From the NCBI RefSeq assembly GCF_004016525.1, contig NZ_SACJ01000011.1, positions 62,001 through 126,000 of the forward strand: a DNA stretch of 64,000 nucleotides, read 5' to 3'. Under the pieces are notes generated by a model. That model had not been told where the DNA came from, searched no databases, and saw only the letters and a program-made list of their open reading frames with translations. Every line of letters starts with the position of its first letter. Position 1 is the first letter of the stretch. The position numbers and the translations under genes are program-made. The stretch comes from Flavobacterium sufflavum (lineage in GTDB: Bacteria; Bacteroidota; Bacteroidia; Flavobacteriales; Flavobacteriaceae). Positions 15,590 to 26,449 of this stretch are shown here, one piece after another.

Positions 15590-17680
15590 ATGCAAAGTTT
15601 TAGAACAGAAATAGAGGATCCGATTGTCCAAAAAGAGATTATCGATTTAGAAAAAAAGATACACGCATTCCGTGGTGGAAAAATTGACGATGAGCGTTTT
15701 CGTAGTCTTCGTTTAGCACGTGGTATTTACGGTCAACGTCAGGAAGGTGTTCAGATGATTCGTATCAAATTACCTTATGGTAAAGTGACCAGCGAGCAAT
15801 TGAAAAGAATTACTGAAGTTTCAGATAAATATTCAACTGGACGTTTACATATTACAACACGTCAGGATATCCAAATTCACTATGTGAGTTTAGATAGAAC
15901 CCCTGAACTTTGGGCTGATTTGGCTAAAGACGATATTACTTTAAGAGAAGCTTGTGGTAATACTGTGCGTAATATTACTGGAAGTGAATTAGCAGGTGTT
16001 GATGTTGATGAGCCATTTGATGTAACTCCTTATGCTCACGGATTGTTTCAATATCTTTTGCGTAACCCAATCTGTCAGGAAATGGGACGTAAATTCAAAA
16101 TTTCATTCTCTTCATCAGAGAAAGATTCTGCTTTGAGTTATTTACACGATTTAGGATTTATTCCTAAAATTGTTGATGGACAAAAAGGTTTCAAAGTAAT
16201 GTTAGGTGGTGGATTAGGTTCTCAGCCTTCTCACGCCGAATTGCTTTCAGAATTTATTCCGGTTAACCAAATTATTCCAACAGCCGAAGGAGTAATCAGA
16301 ATTTTTGACCGTTACGGTGAAAGAGCTAAACGTTTAAAAGCGCGTTTGAAATTCTTAATTAAAGATTTAGGTCGTGATGAATTCTTGCGTTTAGTTGACG
16401 AAGAGAAAAAAGCATTGCCTTTCCATAGTTATGAAATTGATACTACTGATTTTGAAGGTGCAATTACTGAACCTTTATTAGAAGTGCCAACTGTTACTAT
16501 CGAAGATGTTGCTGCTTATGAAGCCTGGAAAAAATCAAATGTTATTGCTCAAAAACAAGCAGGTTATGTAGCTATTGGAGTAAAAGTTCTTTTAGGAGAT
16601 TTTTATACTGATAAAGCTAGGTTATTAGCTGATTTAATTAAAAATTACGGAGCTAATGAATTACGTTTTTCATTACGTCAAAACATTGTAATTCGTAACA
16701 TTAAAGAAGAAAATTTACCATTCTTCTACCAGGAGTTATCTAAATTAGAAATGGTTAGTTTAGGTTACGATACTATTGGAGATATCACGGCTTGTCCTGG
16801 TACTGATACTTGTAACTTAGGTATCGCAAGTAGTACAGGTATTGCTGACGAACTTGAAAGAGTATTAAAAGCAGAATACCCACAATTTGCCGACAATAAA
16901 GAAATTGCAATCAAAATTAGTGGTTGTATGAATGCTTGTGGACAACACAATATGGCAGAAATTGGTTTCCAGGGAATGTCAATCAATTCAGGAAAATTAG
17001 TAGCTCCTGCATTACAAGTATTGTTAGGTGGTGGAATTTTAGGAAACGGAAATGGTCGTTTTGCCGATAAAGTTATCAAAATCCCTAGCCGTCGTGGACC
17101 TGAAGCTTTGCGTTTAATCTTAAATGATTTTGAAGCAAATGCTAACGGAGCTAAATTCTTGGATTACTATGATGCTAACGGAGAGAAATATTTCTACGAA
17201 TTCTTAAAACCATTAGCTGATGTTACTAATCTTACTGAAGCTGATTTTGTAGACTGGGGTAACGCTGACAACTATGTGAAAGCAGTAGGTGTTGGAGAAT
17301 GTGCTGGTGTGGTAATTGACTTAGTAGCTACTTTGTTATTCGAAGCTAAAGACAAAATAACTTCTGCTCAGGAATTATTGGAAGAGCAAAAATGGTCAGA
17401 TGCTATTTACTTAGCTTACGCAGGATTTGTTAATGGTGCTAAAGCATTGTTATTGGCTGAGAAAGAAAAAACAAATACACACGCAGGAATCATCGATTCT
17501 TTCGATACTGTTTTTGTTGAAGGAAACAAAATTGAATTAGGAACTACTTTTAGAGAGTTAGTATACCAAATCAATAAAAATGAGCCTTCTGAAGCTTTTG
17601 CAAAACAATACATTCAGGAAGCTGTTTCGTTTTTTGCCAAATTAGAAGCATACAGAGAGCAAGATTTAGCTAAAGCATAA
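15590..17680 (+). CDS. Assimilatory sulfite reductase (siroheme/[4Fe-4S]) with a HEPN-like C-terminal domain
   Basis: 696 residues. The first 550 or so are a nitrite/sulfite reductase hemoprotein: LRLARGIYGQRQEGVQMIRI near the start, TGRLHITTRQDIQIH, then the siroheme/cluster cysteines Cys402/Cys408 (CPGTDTC) and Cys446/Cys450 (CMNAC). Position between cysN and the siroheme gene points to sulfite as substrate. The last ~110 residues (LLFEAKDKITSAQELLEEQK onward, with AIYLAYAGFVNGAKALLLAE) look like an all-helical HEPN domain; the Rx4-6H nuclease motif is absent, so it is probably a binding or assembly module. Electrons probably come from ferredoxin and the reductase at 18415. Confidence 0.93.
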   Translation: MQSFRTEIEDPIVQKEIIDLEKKIHAFRGGKIDDERFRSLRLARGIYGQRQEGVQMIRIKLPYGKVTSEQLKRITEVSDKYSTGRLHITTRQDIQIHYVSLDRTPELWADLAKDDITLREACGNTVRNITGSELAGVDVDEPFDVTPYAHGLFQYLLRNPICQEMGRKFKISFSSSEKDSALSYLHDLGFIPKIVDGQKGFKVMLGGGLGSQPSHAELLSEFIPVNQIIPTAEGVIRIFDRYGERAKRLKARLKFLIKDLGRDEFLRLVDEEKKALPFHSYEIDTTDFEGAITEPLLEVPTVTIEDVAAYEAWKKSNVIAQKQAGYVAIGVKVLLGDFYTDKARLLADLIKNYGANELRFSLRQNIVIRNIKEENLPFFYQELSKLEMVSLGYDTIGDITACPGTDTCNLGIASSTGIADELERVLKAEYPQFADNKEIAIKISGCMNACGQHNMAEIGFQGMSINSGKLVAPALQVLLGGGILGNGNGRFADKVIKIPSRRGPEALRLILNDFEANANGAKFLDYYDANGEKYFYEFLKPLADVTNLTEADFVDWGNADNYVKAVGVGECAGVVIDLVATLLFEAKDKITSAQELLEEQKWSDAIYLAYAGFVNGAKALLLAEKEKTNTHAGIIDSFDTVFVEGNKIELGTTFRELVYQINKNEPSEAFAKQYIQEAVSFFAKLEAYREQDLAKA

Positions 17681-17691
17681 TTCAAAAAAAG

Positions 17692-18312
17692 ATGAGTGAA
17701 ATTAAAGATACAGCTGGCAACGATTCAAATAGCGAAGAGCGTAACGAATTGTATCCAATATTTTTAAAACTGCATAACCTTAGCGTGCTTATTGTAGGTG
17801 GAGGAAATGTGGGATTGGAAAAGCTATCTTTTTTGCTCAAATCGAGCCCTAATGCAAAAGTTGAGGTTGTTGCGCCGCGTTTTAATGATGAATTAGTCGC
17901 CTTGGCAGAAAAACATTCTTCTGTGAAATTGACTAATAAGAAATTCAGAAAAAAAATGCTGAAAAAGCGCAATATGGTAATCGCCTGTACAGATGATTTT
18001 AAGGTAAATAAGCGCGTATACGAATTGTCCCGAAAGAGATATTTGATATGCAATATTGCCGACACACCTGATTTATGCGATTACTATTTAGGTGGAATTG
18101 TGACCAAAGGAAATGTCAAAATTGCTATTTCGACCAATGGAAAATCACCTACAACAGCTAAGCGATTGAGAGAGTTTTTTGAGGAAGTAATACCGGAAGA
18201 TATCAATCAGATGGTGCAGAACTTAAACGATTATCGCGATACTTTAAAAGGGGATTTTGAAGATAAAGTTAAAAAGATGAATGAGATCACTCAATCATTA
18301 AAAAATAAATAG
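17692..18312 (+). CDS. Precorrin-2 dehydrogenase/siroheme synthase N-terminal domain protein
   Basis: 206 residues, matching the CysG N-terminal/Met8p-type module. Rossmann motif LSVLIVGGGNVGLEKLSFLL at about 29-48, then NMVIACTDDFKVNK and CNIADTPDLCDYYLGGIV, and GNVKIAISTNGKSPTTAKRL. It oxidises precorrin-2 and may insert iron to make siroheme for the sulfite reductase encoded 11 bases upstream. The partner uroporphyrinogen-III methyltransferase (CobA/SUMT) is not in the window and must be elsewhere. Start ATG at 17692. Confidence 0.93.
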   Translation: MSEIKDTAGNDSNSEERNELYPIFLKLHNLSVLIVGGGNVGLEKLSFLLKSSPNAKVEVVAPRFNDELVALAEKHSSVKLTNKKFRKKMLKKRNMVIACTDDFKVNKRVYELSRKRYLICNIADTPDLCDYYLGGIVTKGNVKIAISTNGKSPTTAKRLREFFEEVIPEDINQMVQNLNDYRDTLKGDFEDKVKKMNEITQSLKNK

Positions 18313-18414
18313 AAAAATGTAATTCGTAAAAAAACGAATGATTTAAATCATATTTTACTTTTGATTTTTTTCGTTTCTTTGCAATTATTAAGAATGATTA
18401 TAAATAAATAAAAA

Positions 18415-19467
18415 ATGATAGAAACAGATATCCTTATAATAGGAGCCGGTCCAACTGGTTTATTTGCCGTTTTTGAAGCAGGTTTATTGAAATTAAAATG
18501 TCACATCTTAGATGCTTTGCCTCAGCCGGGTGGACAATTAGCCGAATTGTATCCAAAGAAACCTATCTATGATATTCCAGGGTTTCCAGAAGTATTGGCA
18601 GGGGATTTAGTAGATAACCTGATGGAGCAAATTAAACAATTCGAGCCAGGATTTACACTTGGTGAGCGTGCTGAAACTATCGTTAAGCAAGAAGATGGAA
18701 CTTTTATTGTTACTTCTAACGAAGGAACTGAATTTCATGCTAAAGTAATTGCTATTGCTGGTGGATTAGGAAGTTTCGAACCTAGAAAACCTTTAATCGA
18801 GGATATCGAGTTTTACGAAAATAAAGGAGTAAAATATTTCATTAAAAACCCGGAAGAATTTAGAGACAAGCGTGTAGTTATTGCAGGTGGAGGAGATTCA
18901 GCTTTAGACTGGAGTATTTTCTTGTCTAATGTTGCTTCTGAAGTGACTTTGGTACACCGTCGTAATGAATTCCGTGGAGCTTTGGATTCTGTAGAAAAAG
19001 TACAGGAATTAAAAGATGCCGGAAAAATCCACATGATTACTCCTGCTGAGGTAGTTGGAATCAATGGAGCTGAGCACGTAGAATCTATTGATTTAGATGA
19101 AAACGGAGCGCACCGTAATATTCCTTGTGATTATTTCATTCCACTTTTTGGTTTGACACCAAAATTAGGACCTATCGGAAACTGGGGATTAGAAATCGAG
19201 AAAAACGCTATCAAAGTAAATAATGCTTTGGATTACCAAACTAACATTCCTGGAATCTTTGCTATTGGAGATATCAATACTTATCCAGGAAAATTAAAGT
19301 TGATTCTTTGTGGTTTCCACGAAGCGACTTTGATGTGTCAGGCGGCTTACCAAATCATCAATCCAGGAAAACGTTATGTGTTGAAATACACAACTGTATC
19401 AGGTGTTGACGGATTTGACGGAACTCGTAAAGAAGCACCAAAAGCAGTCGTAAAAGCGATAAACTAA
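18415..19467 (+). CDS. Ferredoxin-NADP+ reductase, thioredoxin-reductase-like
   Basis: 350 residues with the FAD motif DILIIGAGPTGLFAVFEAG (5-23), PGGQLAELYPKKPIYDIPGF, the NADP motif VVIAGGGDSALDWSIFL followed by TLVHRRNEFRG, and C-terminal GIFAIGDINTYPGKLKL. The CxxC redox pair of thioredoxin reductase is missing, and length and motifs fit TrxR-like ferredoxin/flavodoxin-NADP reductases. Placed after the sulfite reductase genes (103-base gap with a possible weak promoter), it likely supplies reduced ferredoxin. Confidence 0.88.
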   Translation: MIETDILIIGAGPTGLFAVFEAGLLKLKCHILDALPQPGGQLAELYPKKPIYDIPGFPEVLAGDLVDNLMEQIKQFEPGFTLGERAETIVKQEDGTFIVTSNEGTEFHAKVIAIAGGLGSFEPRKPLIEDIEFYENKGVKYFIKNPEEFRDKRVVIAGGGDSALDWSIFLSNVASEVTLVHRRNEFRGALDSVEKVQELKDAGKIHMITPAEVVGINGAEHVESIDLDENGAHRNIPCDYFIPLFGLTPKLGPIGNWGLEIEKNAIKVNNALDYQTNIPGIFAIGDINTYPGKLKLILCGFHEATLMCQAAYQIINPGKRYVLKYTTVSGVDGFDGTRKEAPKAVVKAIN

Positions 19468-19491
19468 AACACTCAGTTGTTTACAATTATA

Positions 19492-19525
19492 AATAGCCTT
19501 ATCACTTGCAAGTGGTAAGGCTATT
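19492..19525 (+). terminator. Terminator-like hairpin after the sulfate operon
   Basis: AATAGCCTTATCAC pairs with GTGGTAAGGCTATT around TTGCAA (14 pairs, one G-T). The following T-run is poor (GCTTT), so it may act more as an mRNA 3' stabiliser. Confidence 0.6.
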
Positions 19526-19591
19526 GCTTTACTTTGCATTTCCTAAAATATAAAATATCAGGAGCACAGCATTAGGTGTTTTTAAAGGAAT

Positions 19592-19665
19592 TAGTTCCCG
19601 CCATTCGCTGTATCTTGTGGGGCATAAACGCCCGCCCCACAAGGATGTCGCTACTGTCGGGGCTA
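19592..19665. repeat. Palindromic intergenic repeat of flavobacterial type
   Basis: 74 bp with outer near-complementary ends (TAGTTCCCG and CGGGGCTA) and a perfect inner 10-bp stem (CTTGTGGGGC at 19614-19623, GCCCCACAAG at 19634-19643). Elements of this form (TTCCCGC...CGCT...hairpin...GGAT...CGCT...CGGGGCTA) recur in flavobacterial intergenic DNA. It is much richer in G+C than its surroundings. Confidence 0.75.
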
Positions 19666-19747
19666 GAGAGTTACAGTAGTGATTTTAAGGAAACAAATAA
19701 AAAACAAAAGCTAGTGCCTTAGTGCCTTAGCGGCAAAAAAATAAGTT

Positions 19748-20748
<1,001 letters not shown>

Positions 20749-20749
<1 letters not shown>

Positions 20750-21477
20750 TGACAAGGACAAAAAATAATACTCATAGAGAATTAAAGAAAAGGTGGGTCG
20801 ATGTAAAGAAAGACTTATCTGAAGGTTCTGTTTTAGGTATAGAAGAGGTTTACAGTATTTATTTTGAAAGAATTGAAAATAGATATTTCAAACCGATCGA
20901 ATTATTGAAAAGCCACGATGACAGTATTGATGGATATGGGTTTTCTATGGTTGCAATTTTGTGTTCTTTAATAGAATTTTTACAATCTACAATTGATGGA
21001 AAATTCCATCGAATATCGTATGAAGAGGAATTTAAAGTAAAATACCCAATACTTGATAGTGAGGGTTGTATACATTACTATGGAGGAGCAGGTCGTAATG
21101 AGTTTATTGATTTTTTAAAGGAGTTAAATACTAGTTTTAAAGATAATCCTACTTATTCGGAAGATTATGATACAGTTGCTAGAGAGTTTTATAGTTGTGT
21201 GAGATGTGCACTTTTACACGATGCCTGTACAAGTGGTTATTGGATTATAAGAGAGCAGAGTGACAAAGACTTGATTTTTGATATTTCAAATCCCGAAGAA
21301 AAGATTTTATATCGAAATAATTTTTATAAGAAGATTTATGAAAAAGTAAAAAACGATATGAGTGCAAATTTTATAAATAACATTGAATTTAGGAAAAATC
21401 TCTTAAAGAAAATGGATATTATTTTTGAAACTGCAAATTATAGTAAGAAAGAAGATATTCCTTTTTGGTGGAATTAA
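20749..21477 (+). CDS. Hypothetical protein with a HEPN-like Rx4H motif
   Basis: 242 residues, start ATG overlapping the metH1 stop (TAATG), so probably translationally coupled. No family was firmly recognised. The middle has VAREFYSCVRCALLHDACTS, in which RCALLH fits the R-x4-H signature of HEPN ribonucleases and the helix around it resembles abortive-infection or Apea-type HEPN proteins. Rich in Lys, Asn, Ile and Tyr, with lower G+C than metH1 and metH2. It is an insertion between two halves of one enzyme. Function unknown; nuclease activity is a guess from one motif. Confidence 0.6.
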
Positions 21478-21582
21478 TTTTTTTAATAAGGTTGTGATTT
21501 TGATTGTATTTACGAGCAAGATTCTCGCACAATCTTAGGGAGTTTAGACCTTTTGATTTATTATTTATTAAGCTTTTAAAAT

Positions 21583-22386
21583 ATGTTAATGAAATTAAAA
21601 TTTTTGTATTTCTCACTAATTAGTTTGTTGTTTTGTTCAATGATACTAAGTTGTAATAATAAAGTTGAAGAGAAGTCAAAGAAAGATGAATTTCACCCCA
21701 CGCTTTTTTTGACACTTTCGCCTTATATGTCAGATAATCAATTTTATAATGAATCTGAAAAATTAAATCAAAACAATAAATTAGAAAAAGGAAAGTTTGT
21801 CCTAAGATTAAATAATAAAAATTATTTTTTTAATGTTGATAAATACAAACATTCAATATCTCTTTCGTATTCTAAAAATGAAGAGGTGTTATTTAGTTCT
21901 CTTAGTTATGAACGGTCAGATGTTCTTAATAACAAATATGAACAAATATTAAACGATATTAAACCTGTTTATGACAAAAAGTATATCAAAAATGACAAAC
22001 AGATTCCATTAGGTGGTTTTTATCCATTAGGGAATTTAAAATATACACTATACAAAGACGAAGATAAATACATTCTTTTCGGTTATAAACTTATAGTTAA
22101 TAGAATTGGAAATGAAACCGAAAGACAAAAAGAATTGGATGAATTAAATAGAAAAATGGGTAGAAAGGGTAAATCGGATAACTCAATGTTTACTCGTCTT
22201 TCATCTGATCCAAAAATTACTTTTGGTATAAAAATAAAAATCGATTATTTTGAAAAAGATTATATAGATTCTTTATTAGTTAAAATTGATGAAGATATCA
22301 AGGATTCTAAATTAAAAGAACAAAATATTAAACAATTAAAAGAGAAAGAGAATCTGAAAAGGAACGAAAATATAAATAATATCTAG
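21583..22386 (+). CDS. Hypothetical lipoprotein
   Basis: 267 residues. A signal sequence MKLKFLYFSLISLLFCSMIL is followed by the lipobox LSC-NN, so it is probably lipidated. ATG at 21583 and 21589 are both possible; the second gives a cleaner signal peptide. The mature part is polar, Lys/Glu/Asn-rich, with a coiled-coil-like C-terminus (DSKLKEQNIKQLKEKENLKR). No domain recognised. It follows the unknown 242-residue gene after 105 bases, and both sit inside the metH1-metH2 interval. Confidence 0.6.
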   Translation: MLMKLKFLYFSLISLLFCSMILSCNNKVEEKSKKDEFHPTLFLTLSPYMSDNQFYNESEKLNQNNKLEKGKFVLRLNNKNYFFNVDKYKHSISLSYSKNEEVLFSSLSYERSDVLNNKYEQILNDIKPVYDKKYIKNDKQIPLGGFYPLGNLKYTLYKDEDKYILFGYKLIVNRIGNETERQKELDELNRKMGRKGKSDNSMFTRLSSDPKITFGIKIKIDYFEKDYIDSLLVKIDEDIKDSKLKEQNIKQLKEKENLKRNENINNI

Positions 22387-22412
22387 AATATATAGTTCAG
22401 GACGGGTTTTCA

Positions 22413-22443
22413 ACAGATAGCGCGGATTTGCAATCCGTGCCCG
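22413..22443. repeat. Intergenic palindromic (REP-like) repeat 1
   Basis: GCGGATTTGCAATCCGTGC forms a short hairpin (CGGATT/AATCCG). Sequences of the form GCGGATTTGCAATCCG are frequent in Bacteroidota intergenic DNA. Confidence 0.6.
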
Positions 22444-22467
22444 CAAAGAGAATAAAAATATAATAGT

Positions 22468-22551
22468 CTAGTTTTGTCATTCCGAGGTACGAGGAATCAC
22501 ATAACGGATATAACATGATGAGATTCCTCCTTCGTTGGAATGACAAACTAG
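22468..22551. repeat. 84-bp inverted-repeat element
   Basis: CTAGTTTTGTCATTCC at the left end is the complement of GGAATGACAAACTAG at the right end with one bulged base. Inner copies AGGAATC and GATTCCT continue the palindrome. It resembles the dispersed TCATTCCGA...GAATGAC elements of flavobacteria. No ORF inside. Confidence 0.7.
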
Positions 22552-22584
22552 GTGAAGAGGTAGAGTTCCGTAGGAACGACTCAT

Positions 22585-22653
22585 TTTGTAGCAACGGAAT
22601 TTATTCCGTTGGAGGAAAACGAAATATTTGTAGCAACGGATTTCAATCCGTTG
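22585..22653. repeat. Two tandem related palindromic repeats
   Basis: TTTGTAGCAACGGAATTTAT with palindrome CAACGGAAT/ATTCCGTTG (22592-22611) is followed 23 bases on by TTTGTAGCAACGGATTTCAA with CAACGGATT/AATCCGTTG (22634-22653). They are diverged copies of one 27-base unit. The second ends 20 bases before the metH2 ATG. Confidence 0.75.
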
Positions 22654-22673
22654 AAAAAAAATAAAATAATAAA

Positions 22674-25355
22674 ATGGCAGCAGTAGAACCAAGAAGAAAT
22701 TTAGTTTTATCGGGATTAGAACCTTTGATTATTACGCCCGAAAGCGTTTTTGTAAACATTGGAGAGCGTACTAATGTTACGGGATCTAGAAAATTTCTTC
22801 GATTAATCAAAGAGGAGAAATACGATGAAGCGTTGAGTATTGCTAAAGAGCAGGTAGAAGGAGGAGCGCAAATCATCGATATTAATATGGATGAGGGAAT
22901 GCTGGATGGCGAATATGCGATGGTGAAATTCCTGAACCTGATTGCTGCCGAACCGGATATTGCCCGTGTGCCAATCATGATTGACAGTTCGAAATGGCAT
23001 ATTATCGAAGCGGGATTGAAAGTAGCACAAGGAAAATGTGTGGTAAACTCGATTTCGTTAAAAGAAGGCGAAGAGCAGTTTATCCATCACGCTAAATTAA
23101 TCAAACGTTACGGAGCTGCTGCAATTATCATGGCTTTTGACGAAGTAGGTCAGGCAGATAATTACGATCGTAGAGTAGAAATTTGCCAGCGTTCGTATGA
23201 TATTTTGGTGAATAAAGTAGGTTTCCCACCTCAGGATATTATTTTCGATTTGAATATATTTCCAGTGGCAACCGGTATGGAAGAACACCGCCTGAATGCT
23301 TTAGATTTCTTTAGAGGGACTAAATGGGTGAGAGAAAATTTACCGCACGCCCACATTAGTGGTGGGGTGAGTAACGTTTCGTTTTCTTTCCGTGGAAATG
23401 ATACAGTAAGAGAGGCGATGCACTCGGTTTTCTTGTATCATGCTATTAAAGCTGGAATGACAATGGGGATTGTAAATCCAGAGATGTTGACAATTTATGA
23501 CGATATTCCGAAGGATTTATTAGAGCATGTAGAAGATGTAATCTTAGACAGACGTGATGATGCTACTGAGCGTTTGTTGGATTTTGCCGAGAATGTAAAA
23601 GGCGGGCCAAAAACCAATGAAAAAGAAGTACAGGAATGGCGTTTTGGAACCGTACAAGAAAGAATCACGCATTCATTAGTAAAAGGAGTAGATGCTTTTA
23701 TTGAAGAAGATGTGGAAGAAGCCAGATTAGCTGCTGCCAAACCAATTGAGGTTATCGAAATCAACTTGATGACTGGAATGAATGTCGTTGGGGATTTGTT
23801 TGGTTCAGGTAAAATGTTTTTGCCGCAGGTGGTAAAATCAGCACGTGTAATGAAAAAAGCCGTGGCTTATTTGTTGCCATTTATTGAAGCGGCTAAACAG
23901 GTAGGAGACAAAGAAGGAAACGGGAAAATATTGATGGCAACCGTAAAAGGTGATGTGCATGATATTGGAAAAAATATTGTTTCGGTGGTGTTGGCTTGTA
24001 ATAATTATGAAATCATTGACCTTGGGGTGATGGTTCCTCCAGAGAAAATTATTGCGGCAGCATTGGAACACGAGGTAGATATTATTGGTTTGAGTGGTTT
24101 GATTACGCCTTCGCTGGACGAAATGGTGTTTTTGGCCAAAGAATTGGATAGAAGAAATCTGAAAATTCCTGTAATGATTGGTGGAGCAACCACTTCGCGT
24201 GCGCACACTGCCGTGAAAATTGCACCACAATATCGCGCTACTGCTATACATGTTAATGATGCTTCGAGAGCAGTAACTGTAGCTGGAAATTTATTAGATC
24301 AGAACAAGGAAGCCTATATGGCTGGAATTCGTGAAGAATACGATGCTTTTAGAGAATCGTTTTTGAATCGTTCGAGAGATAAAAATTTCTTAACGATTGA
24401 AGATGCCCGTAAGAATAAATTGCAGTTGGATTGGGCAAACTATACGCCAAAGAAACCTAATTTCATCGGAACAAAAAGTTTCGAAGTAGATTTGGATGTT
24501 TTGGTACCGTATATCGACTGGACACCGTTTTTTAGAACCTGGGAATTGTTTGGAAAATATCCGGCAATTTTGACCGATGAAGTGGTGGGCGAACAAGCGA
24601 CTTCGGTTTTTGCGGATGCAAAAGAAATGTTGGAAGTGATTTTGAAAGAAAAGAAATTCACTGCTAAAGGAATCTACGGAATCTTTCCTGCGAACCAAGT
24701 GAACGATGATGATATTCAGTTGTATGATGAGAACGGAAAAGAATTAGAGAAATTCTTGACTTTGCGTCAGCAGGCACAAAAGACTAAAGGAGCACCAAAT
24801 ATTGCATTGGCTGATTTTATTGCGCCAAAAGACAATGGAGTAACTGATTATATGGGAGCTTTTTGTGTGACAACAGGTTTTGGAGTAGATGAATGGGCAG
24901 ATGAATACAGAGATAATTTAGATGATTATAACTCGATTATGGTTAAGGCTTTAGGAGATCGTTTGGCTGAGGCTTTTGCTGAATATTTACACGAGCAAAT
25001 CCGTAAAGAAATTTGGGGTTATGCTCCGGATGAAGCTTTAACAACTGAAGCGATGATTGAAGAGGTGTATGCCGGGATTCGTCCTGCGCCAGGATATCCA
25101 GCTTGTCCTGACCATTTAGAAAAACCAACCATTTGGAAATTGTTAAAAGTAGAAGAAGAAATTGGAGTAACTTTGACCGAAAGTATGGCAATGTGGCCGG
25201 CAGCGGCAGTATCGGGTTATTATTTTGCCAATCCTGAAAGTAGGTATTTCGGACTTGGAAAAATAAAAGAAGACCAGGTAATTGATTACGCTAAACGAAG
25301 AAGTATTTCAACAGACAAAGCCATGAGATGGTTGAGTCCTAATATAGCAGATTAA
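22674..25355 (+). CDS. metH2: Methionine synthase, folate/cobalamin/activation half
   Basis: 893 residues. Domains in order: pterin-binding barrel ([40 protein letters not shown]), cobalamin cap and B12 domain with the axial His429 in [12 protein letters not shown] and [13 protein letters not shown], then the SAM-binding reactivation domain ([15 protein letters not shown]). It moves methyl groups from methyl-tetrahydrofolate to cobalamin and on to the homocysteine held by MetH1. Start ATG at 22674 is right after the palindromic repeats; it is the only sensible start. MetF follows after 87 bases. Confidence 0.97.
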   Translation: MAAVEPRRNLVLSGLEPLIITPESVFVNIGERTNVTGSRKFLRLIKEEKYDEALSIAKEQVEGGAQIIDINMDEGMLDGEYAMVKFLNLIAAEPDIARVPIMIDSSKWHIIEAGLKVAQGKCVVNSISLKEGEEQFIHHAKLIKRYGAAAIIMAFDEVGQADNYDRRVEICQRSYDILVNKVGFPPQDIIFDLNIFPVATGMEEHRLNALDFFRGTKWVRENLPHAHISGGVSNVSFSFRGNDTVREAMHSVFLYHAIKAGMTMGIVNPEMLTIYDDIPKDLLEHVEDVILDRRDDATERLLDFAENVKGGPKTNEKEVQEWRFGTVQERITHSLVKGVDAFIEEDVEEARLAAAKPIEVIEINLMTGMNVVGDLFGSGKMFLPQVVKSARVMKKAVAYLLPFIEAAKQVGDKEGNGKILMATVKGDVHDIGKNIVSVVLACNNYEIIDLGVMVPPEKIIAAALEHEVDIIGLSGLITPSLDEMVFLAKELDRRNLKIPVMIGGATTSRAHTAVKIAPQYRATAIHVNDASRAVTVAGNLLDQNKEAYMAGIREEYDAFRESFLNRSRDKNFLTIEDARKNKLQLDWANYTPKKPNFIGTKSFEVDLDVLVPYIDWTPFFRTWELFGKYPAILTDEVVGEQATSVFADAKEMLEVILKEKKFTAKGIYGIFPANQVNDDDIQLYDENGKELEKFLTLRQQAQKTKGAPNIALADFIAPKDNGVTDYMGAFCVTTGFGVDEWADEYRDNLDDYNSIMVKALGDRLAEAFAEYLHEQIRKEIWGYAPDEALTTEAMIEEVYAGIRPAPGYPACPDHLEKPTIWKLLKVEEEIGVTLTESMAMWPAAAVSGYYFANPESRYFGLGKIKEDQVIDYAKRRSISTDKAMRWLSPNIAD

Positions 25356-25442
25356 AAAAAAATAGTTTATGGTTGTTGGTTTAGCGTTTATGGTTTTGGA
25401 ACCAAACGAATAACAACAAACAATAAACGATAAACAATAAAC
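25356..25442. repeat. Imperfect inverted-repeat spacer, third copy
   Basis: Between metH2 and metF: ATAGTTTATGGTTGTTGGTT then AACAACAAACAATAAACGAT. Same design, ending right at the metF ATG. Confidence 0.5.
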
Positions 25443-26396
25443 ATGAAGGTAACACAGCATATAGCAAACGCCAAAGGGAAACCATTGTTTTCCTTCGAAA
25501 TTGTCCCGCCTCAAAAAGGGAGTAATATCAATGAATTATACGTAAATATTGATCCATTAATGGAATTCAAACCGCCATTTATAGATGTAACGACTTCGAG
25601 AGAAGAGTATGTGTATATCGAAAAAGATGGACTTTTTGACCGTCGTATTACGCGTATGCGCCCGGGAACAGTTGGGATTTGTGCTTCAATCCAGCATAAA
25701 TATGGTATAGATGCTATTCCGCATGTGTTGTGTGGTGGTTTCACTAAGGAAGAAACCGAATATTTGTTGGTAGATTGTCAGTATTTGAATATTGATAATT
25801 TAGTTGCGCTTCGTGGTGACCCAATGAAAGGGGAAAAGTATTTTGAACCTACTGTTGGTGGGAATCATTATGCGGTTGATTTGGTAAAGCAAATTAAAGC
25901 GATGAATGGAGGGAGGTTTTTGCATGGTGAATTACCAATTGCAAATGCACCTGATTTTTGTGTGGGTGTGGCTGGATATCCTGAAAAGCATATTGAAGCA
26001 CCAAGCTTAGAAGCTGATTTGAAAAGACTGAAAGAAAAAGTAGATGCCGGTGCCGATTATATTGTAACGCAAATGTTTTTTGACAATCAACGTTATTTTA
26101 AATTTGTTGAAGCTGCCCGTGCTATAGGAATTACGGTGCCAATTATTCCGGGAATCAAACCGGTGGCGGTAAAGCGTCATTTGCAATTGTTACCACAAGT
26201 TTTTTGGTTAGACATGCCTGAAAGTTTAATTAGCTCGATTGAAAATGCAAAAGATAATGCGGCGGTTCGTCAGATTGGAGTAGAGTTTGCTGTTCAACAG
26301 TCTAAAGAGTTGATTGAGTTTGGAGTGCCTTGTGTGCATTATTATTCGATGGGTAAATCGGACAATATTTACAATATAGCGAGTCAGGTTTTTTAA
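25443..26396 (+). CDS. metF: 5,10-methylenetetrahydrofolate reductase
   Basis: 317 residues. It makes 5-methyl-tetrahydrofolate for MetH. Typical MetF features are FSFEIVPPQKGSNINELY at the N-terminus (catalytic Glu), FIDVTTSREEY, HVLCGGFTKEETEYLL, NLVALRGDP, and QMFFDNQRYFKFVEAAR followed by PIIPGIKPV. The flavoprotein acts in the cytoplasm. It is last in the metH1-metF unit; a strong terminator lies about 95 bases after the stop codon, inside the next ORF. Confidence 0.96.
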   Translation: MKVTQHIANAKGKPLFSFEIVPPQKGSNINELYVNIDPLMEFKPPFIDVTTSREEYVYIEKDGLFDRRITRMRPGTVGICASIQHKYGIDAIPHVLCGGFTKEETEYLLVDCQYLNIDNLVALRGDPMKGEKYFEPTVGGNHYAVDLVKQIKAMNGGRFLHGELPIANAPDFCVGVAGYPEKHIEAPSLEADLKRLKEKVDAGADYIVTQMFFDNQRYFKFVEAARAIGITVPIIPGIKPVAVKRHLQLLPQVFWLDMPESLISSIENAKDNAAVRQIGVEFAVQQSKELIEFGVPCVHYYSMGKSDNIYNIASQVF

Positions 26397-26449
26397 TTTT
26401 TTTGTTCACAAAAGTTTGAAATCATAGATTTATAGTTGAATGTTTTGTC

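Noticed and set aside
16765..17079. 104-residue reverse frame in the sulfite reductase gene
   Set aside because: Shadow of a gene with clear cysteine motifs in the other strand.
22411..22653. CRISPR array
   Set aside because: Units are palindromic, of different families and irregular spacing; no constant repeat-spacer pattern.
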